64,000 nt of DNA from Heterostelium album PN500 (lineage: Eukaryota > Evosea > Eumycetozoa > Acytosteliales > Acytosteliaceae), in the NCBI RefSeq assembly GCF_000004825.1, contig NW_008805078.1, forward strand, positions 1-64,000. Reading direction: 5' to 3'. The position numbers were made by a program, and so were the translations under genes. The notes under the pieces are model-generated. The model saw only the letters and a list, made by a program, of their open reading frames with translations, was not told the DNA's origin and made no database searches. The first letter of the stretch is position 1; every line of letters starts with the position of its first letter. Shown piece after piece: positions 1 through 10,613 of the stretch.

Positions 1-141
1 TTGAAGATCATTGTTGATGCTGATAACACTGCATATGAAATGTTTATGGATTTCACATATGGTGGAAACAGAATTCAAAAGACTCAATGGGCTTTCCAAC
101 AATGGAAAGATAATAAAGTTATCAAAGAAGAATTCTTTTAA
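1..141 (+). CDS. 3' end of an NTF2/SnoaL-like protein gene (partial)
   Basis: The window opens inside an open frame of 46 codons that closes with TAA at 139-141. The visible tail contains YEMFMDFTYGG, then WAFQQWKDNKVIKEEFF at the very C-terminus. The pattern of an aromatic-rich strand, then a W-x-Q-x-W-K-D-x-K-V motif and a final E-x-F-F, resembles the last two beta strands of SnoaL/NTF2-like small-molecule-binding domains. Only about a third of such a domain is present, so substrate and start are unknown. The stop is followed by AT-rich DNA with AATAAA-like signals. The Arf-like gene next door is convergent (-), with about 130 bp between the two stops. The reading frame is certain; the family call is inferred from motif memory. 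Confidence 0.5.
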   Translation: MKIIVDADNTAYEMFMDFTYGGNRIQKTQWAFQQWKDNKVIKEEFF

Positions 142-271
142 AATAATTTTTAAATAAATATATAGAAATAAAATTCAATTGTAAATAAAAAAGTAATATC
201 TCTAAAAATAAAAATCTAAATCCAGCTTTTTTAAAAAAAATGTACATATATATTTTATTATATTAATTTAT

Positions 272-987
272 TTATGTTGATACCGTTTGTTTGTTATTAT
301 TTGTTTGATTGTTATTGATTGTATTTAAAAATTTATGTTTAATTGAATGTTGATTATTTTGTTCTTTTAGGGTTTTTCTCTCTGTTTGTATGGAATTAGC
401 CAACCAATCGAGTCCTTCGTAGATACCTATTCCTTCGAAAGTCATTGTAGGTTGAATATACCATTTTCTATCTTTTACATCGTGGAGACCCAGTGAATCT
501 GTCAGCTCTGGTACATCCATTGGTGAATCACAATCCTGTTTGGTTCCAAACACTAGGAGAGGACAACTCTTTAACTCCTCTTCGCTCAGCAGTCTTGAGA
601 GTTCATTGGCAGCTTCATTTATTCTTGATCGATCACTACTATCGACAACGAAAATAATAGCATTGCATTTATAATAAAATTTCATTTGTTTCCACAAACC
701 ACGAATCGAATCTTGACCAGCCAAATCCCAGACTGTCAAATTTAAATTTTTATGATGCAGTGTTTCAACATTATATCCAAGTGTACTTATTGTTGATACT
801 ACTTCATTTAATAATAATCTATATAATAATGTTGTCTTTATTAAATTAAAATAAATAATATTAATATTTTTAAATTAGTTTTTTTTAAAATTTTAATAAT
901 TACTTTTCCAGCTCCATCTAAACCCAACATTAAAATCTTTACATTCTTTTTTGATCTAAATGGAAATTTTGAGGATACAACACCCAT
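272..987 (-). CDS. Arf-like small GTPase with Asn/Gln-rich tail
   Basis: Two exons, 987-904 and 835-272, joined across a 68-nt GT-AG intron, encode about 215 residues. The first exon gives MGVVSSKF, with Gly2 available for N-myristoylation, and ends inside the P-loop (GLDGAGK, completed by TT in exon 2). Next come the switch-I region TLGYNVET, the G3 box WDLAGQDSIRGLW, the G4 box TKQD where Arf proteins usually have NKQD, and the Arf signature GLYEGLDWL-like GIYEGLDWLAN. The core is normal Arf length (about 180 residues). About 30 further residues rich in Asn, Gln and Thr follow, which Arf1 lacks. Arf proteins recruit coats and lipid-modifying enzymes to membranes when GTP-bound. All G boxes are intact, so it is probably an active membrane-trafficking GTPase; the exact Arf/Arl subclass cannot be fixed. 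Confidence 0.9.
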
Positions 988-3496
988 TGTTTAAAATTCT
1001 ATTTATATATATAATATATTTAATTTAAAATTATAATTATTTTTATTTTATATCTAAGAAAATAATTAAGCTAAAAACTAAAATGTTTTTTATTAATTTT
1101 TTATCTTATTTTTTAATGATTTTATTTGTTAATAAATAAAAGATAGGAAAAAGATATTTAATTAAAAAAGGTTGAAATTGAAATAGAGTTTAAGGATTTA
1201 ATAAAAATATTGTTAGATTTAATTTAGTAATTGGAAGTTGATAAAAGTGGTAGTTGACAGTAGGAAAGTAAATTTGATTCAGTAATATACAAATCAATGA
1301 CACTATAAAATCACAAAATTAAAATCAACAACCTCTAAAAAGGGAGTGTACAAATAAATTATAGTTGAAAATGATTTAACAACAAAAACTAAAACAGAGA
1401 ATGAATGTAAGTTGTAAGTAGATGAAGATAAATAAGTTTGTGTTTGAGCAATGTATAAATTTGAGAATGAATGAATTTAAAATTATTGGAATAACAGAAC
1501 AGTTGGTTGTGATTTTTTTGTTATATCAAAAACAAACAAAATTAAGAAATAGTTTTGAAAGGTAGGTAGGTGGTCTGACATATACATAATTATAAACTGT
1601 ACTTTATTATTAAAATAAATTTAAATTAATAAATGTTGTTTTTTTTAAAAAAACAATACAATTTGATTGATTGTTGATACAACAAACAATATATTTTGTA
1701 CATGTAGATAATATTAAAAATTGGTTATTGTTGTGGTTGTTATTGCTGTTGTTGTGTTTCAGAGAGTGTGTGTTTGGAGTTATAGATGTTTGAAATGGTT
1801 ATTTTAATATTAAAGAAAATACCATACACGTTATTTTGATTTTTATATCTTTACCGCTTCTTTTATATATATTTTTCAGGAAGGGTGTTTTTTTTTAATC
1901 GAGTGGGAATTGGTATTGGTGTTGTGGTTACTAATGAAAAAATAACAACTTTAATTTTTGTGTTGCTGTTGTTGTTTATTTGTATAGTGGTGTTGTGTTA
2001 GATATGTTTATTTCTAGGTTTTGTTTTGTTTTGTTTGTTTTTATTATAATGTTGCTGTTGTTCTAGCTCTTGTTATTAAGATTGATATTGCTAATATTAC
2101 ATCGAAGATTGTGATTATGATTCTTTTGGTCAAAGGGTGGTAATGGTGGTAGGATTTTTATTAACCATATGTTTTTTCTTGAAAATTGGAAACTATTGGT
2201 GAATGATGTCGATGACTATCGTCATGGTAATTGTATTGAAAGAAAGTGTTTGTTTTGTTATGTTATCTTTTATTTTTGATGTTGTTACTAATAATTTGAA
2301 TACATACATATAACTATCCTGACTTTTTTATTCTTTATTTTCTTTTTTTTTATAAACAATTTTAGTGTTACTTGATTTTAGATGACAATGATATGGTGTA
2401 ATCTGAAATGTATATAAATTAAAATAATATATATTTTTTTTTTTTTAATTATTTATTTTATTTTCTATTTTTTTGTTTTTTGTTTATAGATGTGATAAAA
2501 TATGATGATGTTGATGTTGATGTTAACTGTCTTAAAAAATATAAATGAGTGTGAGAGTGTGAGTGTGGGTTTCTGAACTTGAATTTTATTATTAACCAAA
2601 AATTTATGTGGTTATGATTGATTTGATTTATTTTATAAATATTTGTTTTATTGTGGTCAAGAATGAATACCAATAGATTCTCGATTAGATTATATGATAT
2701 TCTCTACAAGTAATAATAACAAATATGGCAATAAACAGATGAAGATACTGACATTAATGATTGGATGATCATCACCATCTAACAACAGAATCACTTATTT
2801 TATTTGTTGATTCTCTAAAAATTTTCTTTATATAGTAACATATGAGTGTTTAATTAAATATTTAATTAAGTAAAAAGTAGTTGTTGATAGATTGATAATT
2901 CTCTCTAAAAGGTTACTATCATCAACATCAATCTTTATTTTTATTCGAATATCACAATCAATATTATAATCATAAAATATCAACTGATCTAACTACCTCT
3001 TGTTAAAATTATCGTTTTTTAAACAAATAAAGTATCATACCAATATTTATTTAATTAATATTTATTTCTTTTTTTTAAAAATAATAACTATTCTTTAATT
3101 TCTATTGTTTTTTTCTTAAATATTAATCAACAATAAAAGTCTGGTTTATCATGTATTTTATTTTATTGTCTACATTTAAAATAAAAATTTAAAAGTGTAA
3201 CATTTCTTTCATTATTGAATTGTATGATTTCAAAGTTCAAACAACTTTCATATAATAATGGTAAATCATTCATTATTAGCCAATGAATATATATTCAACA
3301 ATAATGTGGATTTAAGTTTTTTTTTTTGACCGATAACACAATAAATAATTTTTAAGTGTTTTTATGTTTGAATGAAATAAATAAAGGTGAGCCATTGTAT
3401 GTGTGGTTTGTATTGATTACAAACATCTCTCATTGTGGTAACACACACACAATGATGAATGTACTTAAGTTAATTTCTCATTTTTATTTTTAAAAA
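988..3496. other. 2.5-kb non-coding region upstream of the Arf-like gene
   Basis: No convincing gene. The plus strand is almost free of C over long stretches: 1141-1260 holds 25 G and 1 C by direct count. TTG/TGT-rich microrepeats lie around 1700-2060. Read on the minus strand, the direction of the Arf-like gene, this is a C-over-G region. A cluster of TGTG/GTGGG motifs lies at 2550-2571. A 71-codon minus-strand open frame at 2458-2673 is low-complexity His/Asn/Ser sequence and is not accepted as a gene. The last few hundred bases are the 3' flank of the MFS gene. Confidence 0.6.
2557..2571 (-). promoter_or_regulatory. Candidate CA-rich element / G-box (GBF-type)
   Basis: On the minus strand this reads ACCCACACTCACAC. 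It combines a CACACTCACAC element with an adjoining CCCACAC core, and a CTCACACTC run follows. CA-rich elements of this form (G-boxes, TGGGTGT on the other strand) are known binding sites for GBF in Dictyostelium developmental promoters. It lies about 1.6 kb upstream of the Arf-like start codon. The motif match is seen; function is inference. Confidence 0.25.
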
Positions 3497-5383
3497 CTAA
3501 TCACAGTTGATTGTGTGATCGTTGGAAACAACTGATGAACTTAATGATGCTGTAGAGGTTGTTATCGTGGGTGTTGCAATTGTTAATTCGGTAAAAGGCA
3601 TTCCATTTTCATCATTGTCATAATAATTATTGTCATCATTATTATTAATAATTTTAGTTGATTCTTCTTCTTCTTTTTGTTGCTGCTGCTGTTGCTGCTG
3701 ATTCTTCTTCATTATAAAGAAAGTATAAAGAAATACAAGTGTGCCAACAAGTGCAACTGCTGAAAAACTAATTGTATACCAAAAGAATGAAAAGTAGTCT
3801 ACGATGATCGAACCGAATATCGGGCCAACGAAAAGACCGAGACAGTAGCAGATGTTGAAAAGCGAGAAGATCTTGCCGTTGTGATAACCATTCGATTTCG
3901 GGTCGATCGTTACCGTGAGGATAGCGAGCAGCGGTGTGTTGAGAATGGTAAGTGACGAACCAATGAGTAGCGCCGCCACGTAGAGCATCCAGAGATGAGG
4001 GACAATACCGATCAGTGGGAACGTCACCACCGTCAGAACCAGTCCGAGCAACGCTGTCTTCGGATAGCCCAAGAAGCGATCGGAGATATAGCCTACCACT
4101 GGCGACAACGCCAGAAACGGCAGTGTTATAACGGCAAACATCAAACTTACGTAGGAAGTCGACTTTCCAAATTTTGTTTGAATATACAGTGGAATGACAG
4201 GTTCCAACGAACCGAAACCAGCTGAACAAAGAAGAATACAAATACAAATGACACCGACATAGATATTCATAGATTGATTTTTGAAGTCTGTTAAAGTTGA
4301 TCCATCTCCACCATGAATAATCTCTCCTGTTGTTGTTGTTATTGCTTCTACTTCTACTTTTTCTATTTCTTTTGCATCTTGATCTTTTAATGGTGTACTT
4401 ATAGCTAGTTTTAAATCTCTGTCTTTTATCTGTTTGTGATACTCAATGGCTTTGTCATTGACGAAAACGATACGAATAAAGAGGTCGGCCAATGCAAAGC
4501 CTGCTGCCACCAGAAAAGGTATGTGATATCCAAAGTGCTCGAAAAGAACACCTCCGAGAATGGGACCGACAAGCGCACCCACTCCGTTGCCACCCACGAT
4601 CGTTCCTATGGTCGTGCCGAGCATCGCCGGTGGATACAAATCGGCTATCAACGCCAGTCCCACAACCCAGGTAATAGCGGAACTGACACCCTGTGCGAAC
4701 CGCGCAATGAAGAGAATCGCCAGGTGTTTTCCGTAGGCAAAGAGCAGCGTTGAGATGGCAAGCGATGCCATTCCCATGAGAAATGGTATCTTTCGGCCGA
4801 TTCGATCGGTCAGATAGCCAAAGAACGGCGTCGACAGGATAGAGCCTGCCGAGAACATCGCAAAAAGCAGCCCGGTCACCGACTCGGACACGTGGTAATC
4901 GTTCTTGAGAACGAGCGGGATGATCGGCAAAATGATTCCATAGCAAATCATATCGACAAACAACGCCACTGAAATCGAAACCAACACCGATTTCTTGCTG
5001 TTCCTTATTCGCTGGAATGTCCTAACCGCCGGATTATCCGACAGTTTCAACTCTATTAATTTTCCGTCATCTTTATTATCATCGATATCAATATCATCGT
5101 ATTGACCTTCTATATTATTATTATTATCGTCATCGTCATCGTCATCTATATTATTATTATAACTACTATTATTGTTTATAATAAAATTTGGAGTAGTACT
5201 ACTATTTTCAATGAAACCATTGTTTTCATCGTCGATTTCATTGTCATTTTCGTTTTTATGATATTCATATTGGTGGTGGTGGTGTTCAGATAATGAACTA
5301 TTGTCGTTGATGATTTCATTCTCGATATCAAGTTCTTCTAGTGTACTATTATCATTATTGTTATTCAAATTATTATATTTCAT
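3497..5383 (-). CDS. MFS transporter, SLC18/VMAT-like
   Basis: A single-exon gene for 628 residues. About 125 hydrophilic N-terminal residues rich in Asn and Asp precede a 12-helix MFS body. Helix 1 is ALFVDMICYGIILPIIP, carrying the membrane Asp and PIIP pair typical of vesicular amine transporters. The loop 2-3 signature is GYLTDRIGRK, helix 4 contains ARFAQGVSSAITWV, and helix 5 contains the glycine-rich antiporter motif GGNGVGALVGPILGG. A central cytosolic loop (about 305-370) separates the halves, and a GYISDRFLG motif marks the second half. The tail is poly-Gln/Glu then Asn/Ser/Thr-rich. This points to proton-coupled export or vesicular loading of an organic cation or amine; the substrate is unknown. 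The membrane body is G+C-richer than the tails, which probably reflects codon selection on the structured part rather than transfer. Confidence 0.88.
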   Translation of the reverse strand: MKYNNLNNNNDNSTLEELDIENEIINDNSSLSEHHHHQYEYHKNENDNEIDDENNGFIENSSTTPNFIINNNSSYNNNIDDDDDDDNNNNIEGQYDDIDIDDNKDDGKLIELKLSDNPAVRTFQRIRNSKKSVLVSISVALFVDMICYGIILPIIPLVLKNDYHVSESVTGLLFAMFSAGSILSTPFFGYLTDRIGRKIPFLMGMASLAISTLLFAYGKHLAILFIARFAQGVSSAITWVVGLALIADLYPPAMLGTTIGTIVGGNGVGALVGPILGGVLFEHFGYHIPFLVAAGFALADLFIRIVFVNDKAIEYHKQIKDRDLKLAISTPLKDQDAKEIEKVEVEAITTTTGEIIHGGDGSTLTDFKNQSMNIYVGVICICILLCSAGFGSLEPVIPLYIQTKFGKSTSYVSLMFAVITLPFLALSPVVGYISDRFLGYPKTALLGLVLTVVTFPLIGIVPHLWMLYVAALLIGSSLTILNTPLLAILTVTIDPKSNGYHNGKIFSLFNICYCLGLFVGPIFGSIIVDYFSFFWYTISFSAVALVGTLVFLYTFFIMKKNQQQQQQQQKEEEESTKIINNNDDNNYYDNDENGMPFTELTIATPTITTSTASLSSSVVSNDHTINCD

Positions 5384-6293
5384 TGTAAAATATTGAGTGT
5401 GTGTTTGTGATGTGATTAAATATATATAAATATAAGTATATGTGTGTATGTTATGTTATTTTAATATATAATAAAATATATAACATAGTATTATAGGAAA
5501 TTTACAATAAATAAAATAATAAAATGATTATGAAATATATAAATCTCTCGACGGGAAATTAAATAAATAAATAAATAAATAAATAAATTAGTGTTATGTA
5601 TTTTTGCTGTGTAATGTGTGTTTGTGTGAATGTGATTTGTTTTGGCTTGCTGTCCTAAAAATATAGTAGTGTGTATTATTATTGTTGACAATTATTATTA
5701 TTACTTATTTGATCAAAATACTATATCACATTATTTGCATCATAATAAAGTTCCGAATTGTTTTCTGACCTGCATATGAATGTTTACTTCATGTGATCAA
5801 AAACAATTTTTTTTAAATTTTAAAATTTCCAAAAATAAATATTGGTATAAGGTTATAAGCACAATAAACATAATGAATTCTGTTCTTTTTAACAAAAAAT
5901 AATATTATTGGTTGAATTTCAACAAATTTATTATATCCAATATCTTAAGATAATAGTTTGATTAAAATTAAATAAAGTCTTTCTTAAACCAAAAAATAAA
6001 TGATATTATCTCTTCAGGATGAAAATAATATAAAGATATACATCTTATCTTCATAATAATATGACACTAGTCTTTGGTTAAAGTCTGAAACAAAAAAAGA
6101 AAGAAGTAAGGAAGGGAGCAGTAATAAAAATCTATCTTTCCACTGATTTTTCAAAAACAAAAAAAATCAAAAAAAAAAAAAAAAAATTTGTCAAAATCAA
6201 ATTTATTCATTTGATTAAATTTTAGATCTTATTGCAGTTGGTTATTATTTTCAAAGTATTTATTTATATATATATATACATACACCTATAAAG
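5384..6293. other. Intergenic region between MFS transporter and RNA-binding protein
   Basis: This is the shared upstream region of the divergent MFS (-) and RRM (+) genes. It holds an AAAT/AAATA simple repeat near 5560-5588, homopolymer A at about 6171-6186 and an alternating TA stretch just before the ATG at 6294. A 66-codon minus-strand open frame at 5491-5691 is low-complexity and rejected. No RNA gene was recognised. Confidence 0.5.
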
Positions 6294-8209
6294 ATGGAGG
6301 CAAGAGCACCACCAAGTAAAGTATTATTCATCAGAGATATTCCACCAAGTATCTCGAATGAACAGTTTGAGAATCTATTTCAAACACTTCCTGGTTTCGT
6401 TTCAATTAGAAGAGTATTTATTATTAATAGCGATGATCGATAGCTTTTTCTTTGATTGATTCAATTATTTCTTTTTATTTTCTATTTTGTTATTTGTTAC
6501 TAATCAATTCTAAATTTATTATTTTTTTATTATTATTATTAATTAAAAATAGAAACCATTCTTTGCATTTGTAGAGTTTAAAGATAGTGGATATGCTACA
6601 AGTGCCATGAGAAGACACAATGGATATAGACACCATCCAGCAGACAAACCATTAGTAATAGACTTTGATAAAGTAAATAAAATAAGTTTAGAAGTGCAAT
6701 AACAACCAACCAACAACAACAACAACAACATAATAATAATTAATAGGTTAAGTAGTATAGTACTATAATAGTTCGAATTCAATCAAATCAAATCAAATCA
6801 ATCTATATATATATTATATAAACAAATTTGAAAGTTAAAAGAACTATAGATAATTAAAATAAATGAGGAAGATAGTGAGATAGAAAGATAGATAAAGTAA
6901 AGAAAGAAAGAAGATAAGATAAGAAAAGACTAGAATAGAATATAGATAGTATAGAAAAAGATAGATAGATAGATAGATAGATTAAGAAGAAAGAAAAGAT
7001 AAAGATAAAGATAGATAGATATATATTTAGTACTATTTTAATACACAACTTTAGATAGATATCTTATAATACTAGTTAGTTAGTTAGTTGTTGTTGTATT
7101 GCTTAAAAGAGAAAAAAAAGAAAGAATAATTTTTATATTAATAATTGAATATATATAAATATATATAAAAATATAATTTAAAGGATCCAAGATCAAGAGA
7201 TGATTTCAGTAGTTCAACAACCAGTTCATCATCAACATCATCCAACTATCCATCAGCATCATCATCAACATCATCATCATACTATAGAGATCTAGATAGA
7301 GACAGAGACAGAGATTTAGATAGTGTTAGAAGAGGCGAGAGTAGAGGAAGTGCAAGTGAGAGCAGCAGTCATCGTGATGCCTACAGCAAAGAGTCGTCAC
7401 GTGGTATTAGCGACATGGAGAGAGACGACAAGGATCTCGAAGAGTCGAGATTCCACGATCGTGACGACGACCTCGACGACACCGACCGTTCCGACAAGCA
7501 TCGACCAAAGCGTGAGGCTGAAATCCTCCAAACTCACTCCTCACTCGACATTGACAAGAAGCGACCAAGAGATTTCGATAGATTCGAAAAAGATCGTGGT
7601 AGATATAGAGATTTGTAAGTAAACTATGCTATAGAGTAGAGACAGATAGACAGTATTGTTAAGGACTAACAAACAAACAAACAAACTATTCTTCAAATTA
7701 CTAACAAAATATTGTAATTCTATATACGATTAGATATTTTGATAGAGATGAATATCCAATGAAGAGAGGTGGTGGTGGTGGTGGTGAATTCCATTCCATG
7801 CATCATACTCCACCCTATGGTGAGACGACTGGTATGCCATACTTCCTCCCGACCAGACCATCCTATGACCTTAAAGATGCATGTTCAACATTGTTTGTAT
7901 CGAATCTACCAAAAGATGTTACTGAAAGAGTATGTGTTATATATCAAACAAAGTTATTTTAAAAGATATTAATTTATTATTATTTGTTTTATTTAGGAAC
8001 TATCAATTCTTTTTAGATTTATGAGAGGATTTATCAATGTTAGATTGGTACAGAGAGAAGGTAAATATCCAATTTGCTTCTGTGACTTTAGAGATACCTT
8101 ATCTGCTGCCGGTGCAATGGAGATGTTGAATGGTTTCAAAATGGATACCAAAGATATTTCATCTAGTATCTCAATTGAATTCGATAAATCAAGAACTCAC
8201 AGACCATAA
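6294..8209 (+). CDS. Two-RRM RNA-binding protein, RBPMS/couch-potato type
   Basis: Five exons: 6294-6413, 6553-6672, 7184-7614, 7734-7929 and 7997-8209, about 359 residues, all junctions GT-AG with matching phases. RRM1 is split between exons 1 and 2: RNP2 is VLFIRDIP and RNP1 is FFAFVEFK, ending with LVIDFDK. A central region (about 85-225) is rich in Ser, then in Arg/Asp repeats. It is followed by a Gly run. RRM2 starts TLFVSNLPKDVTERELSILF, continues with FINVRLVQREGKYPICFCDF, and ends in ISIEFDKSRT, the arrangement of RBPMS/couch-potato/Whi3-like RRMs. The start is the first ATG after a TA-rich leader. Intron 2 (6673-7183, 511 nt) is far longer than the others and purine-rich. It is likely an mRNA-binding regulator of stability or localisation; targets are unknown. 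Confidence 0.87.
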
Positions 8210-8606
8210 AAATATATCAATCTTTTAAAACAACAAACCCATTAAATAAATTTTCACAAACACAAAATTACACAAAATAGAAACAATTAATAATTCTTAC
8301 ACCTTTTTTCCATATGGTTCATCCAGCCAATTAATTGTCCAAAGAAGAAAAAAAAAAGTGATGAATCTGAAACTTTCAACTTAAACAAATATATCAAATC
8401 TTAATTTAATCACTTGAGAAATTGATAGAAGATATTATTACTTTCTTTTAAAATGCATTTATTTAAAATTTGGATTAATATTAAATTAATATTTTATTTA
8501 AAAAAATAATATTTTTTTCATTCGTTCGTTTTTTTTTTTCTAACCAAAAAATGATAGTTTTATTTTTTTCAAAGATTAATTAATTTAATTTGTGTTGTGC
8601 TGTGTG
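8210..8606. other. Intergenic region, 397 bp
   Basis: This holds the 3' flank of the RNA-binding gene and the leader of the pseudouridine synthase gene. It is AT-rich with AATAAA-like signals soon after 8209 and homopolymer T at about 8531-8540. The in-frame GTG at 8592 lies in the leader. I take the first ATG at 8607 as the start. No other feature was seen. Confidence 0.5.
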
Positions 8607-10519
8607 ATGATAATGGCATCAAAGAAAGTACCTTTATATACTATTGAGGAAGTAGTACCGAAACAACAACAGGGTGCTGATAAGTTGGAGAAATATCTCT
8701 CTGGTATATGGGGAACAGTAAAGGAGAATGGAAAGTTGGTGCAATTGACAAGATCATCCGTACAGAAATTGATGGCACAACAACTGGTGTCACTCAATGG
8801 CAATGTAATCAAAGAGAAGACATGTAAAGTACGTGCCAACGATGTTATTGTGCTTCGTCTCTACTCGTTGGACATCTTTAAGCAGCAGGAGAATGACACC
8901 GACAGAAAAGCACAACAAGATCTCAAGAAACAACATATCGCCGTTCCAACGTCGTCGTCGTCGTCCTCATCCGCCAAGAAACAGGGAGCTTCCAACTCTG
9001 AATCATCGTCATCGTCGTTATCACCGTTTTCCAGTGACGATATCGATTTGGTACCGAATCGCGATATACCAATCGATGTCATCTATGAGGATGAATGGTT
9101 GGCGGTGGTCAATAAGCCGGCAGGACTACTGGTGCATCCAACACCACAGAGAGGAGGTGACGATAGTAACAGTGAGAATCAAACACATACTCTTGTCAAT
9201 GGATTGCTCCACAAGTATGGAGCGAAAGGATTGTCGACAATGGGTGGACTTGAACGTCCGGGTATCGTACACAGACTGGACAAAGATACCGCTGGTATTC
9301 TTGTGATTGCCAAGACCGACGCTATTCACCAGCAACTTAAAGACATGCTACAGGAGCACACCGAAGATTCAATCTCCGAAACAAAGAAGAGCAGTAGCGG
9401 TGGTGGTTCGACAAAGATTCAAAAGAAGTATAGATGTCTTGTTGCCGGTAAACCAAAGGAGCAGAGAGGTTTGATAAAGAGAGCGATTGCCAGACATCCA
9501 AACGATATGAATAAGATGATCATTGACGAAGAGAAAGGAAAACCATCGCTCACTGAATACACCGTTGTCAAAGCATGGAATAGTGTAGAGGTTGAAGTGA
9601 GCGAGAAGAAGTTTAACAAGGTTGATAATGATGATACGACAACTACAACAACAGACAATAGCAAAAACAATATTAATGTATTAGAGGAATATGATACAAT
9701 TGTAAATAGCAATAAGAAAAACAAATCAAGTAAACAACAACAAAAACAATCAAAACAACAAAGAGGTGGATTTGGATCATTAACAATTGATGATGATGAT
9801 GAAGATGAAGTTAAACCAACATTAAAAGTAGAAAGTGATAATGAAGAAGATAATGAAAGTAGTGAAGAAGAAGAAGAAGAAGAAGAAGAAGTAGAACAAA
9901 CAAACAAAGCAAAGCAATCAAAATCAACATCATCTTCACAAAAGAAACAAGAAGATTTTCAAATTAAAAAGAAAAAGATTGCTAGTAGTTCATATGCTTT
10001 ATTAGATATAACTTTACACACTGGTAGAACTCATCAAGTATGTTATGTTATGTATTAGTTATAAACATTTTATTAATCAACTATTTTATTTAGATTCGTG
10101 TACATTCATTATCTGAAGGTATGCCAATTGTTGGTGACCCAATCTACTCTGGTAAATCTACACAGTTCATGGTACCGTATCTGTTGTTGGCATCTGTTTA
10201 TCTTTGTTTTGTGCATCCAGTGACCAAGGAGAAGAAGGAATTCACTATTCCAAACCCACCACATTTCCAACAGTTCATTGAGCTTCTCGACCAAGCCGAG
10301 AAACAAAAGAAAAACCAACAGATCCAATTCCTCGAGGAGTTGGGTGATGATTTAGAACTACTAAAACAAACAAAGGCTCACAAGATAACATCGTCTTCAT
10401 CCACCAAGAAACAAATGAAACAAAGACAATATCAAGGTATCACCGACTCTGACCAACTTTTAGATTTACAATTATTATCTTCAATGAACAAGTCATCGTC
10501 TAGTAAACAAAAGAAATAA
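8607..10519 (+). CDS. RluA-family RNA pseudouridine synthase with S4 domain
   Basis: Two exons, 8607-10037 and 10094-10519, about 618 residues. An S4-type RNA-binding segment lies at residues 26-85 (SSVQKLMAQQLVSLNGNVIK). The catalytic domain begins near VIYEDEWLAVVNKPAGLLVHP. It carries the RluA signature GIVHRLDKDTAGILVIAKT, where Asp in HRLDKDT (about residue 225) is the catalytic nucleophile. The motif HTGRTHQIRVH is interrupted by the 56-nt intron exactly after Gln and is restored by splicing. The C-terminal domain ends with a Lys/Gln/Ser tail. A 120-150-residue insertion of Thr/Asn, Lys/Gln and then Glu/Asp (about 335-460) sits inside the catalytic fold. The enzyme isomerises uridine in rRNA or tRNA. 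Cytosolic or mitochondrial location is not decided; no clear transit peptide is seen. Confidence 0.9.
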
Positions 10520-10613
10520 TAGAAATCAATAATAATAATAATAATAGTAATAATAATAGTAATAAGAATAAAGATATGTTATCTTTCTTTTATTTATTTA
10601 TTAATTAATTAAA

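Noticed and set aside
2458-2673. 71-codon minus-strand frame
   Set aside because: Low-complexity His/Asn/Ser/Thr content in a skewed region, with no homology pattern.
8592-8606. Upstream extension of the pseudouridine synthase from GTG
   Set aside because: Eukaryotic initiation favours the first ATG at 8607. The extension adds only MLCCV-like residues without a targeting signal.
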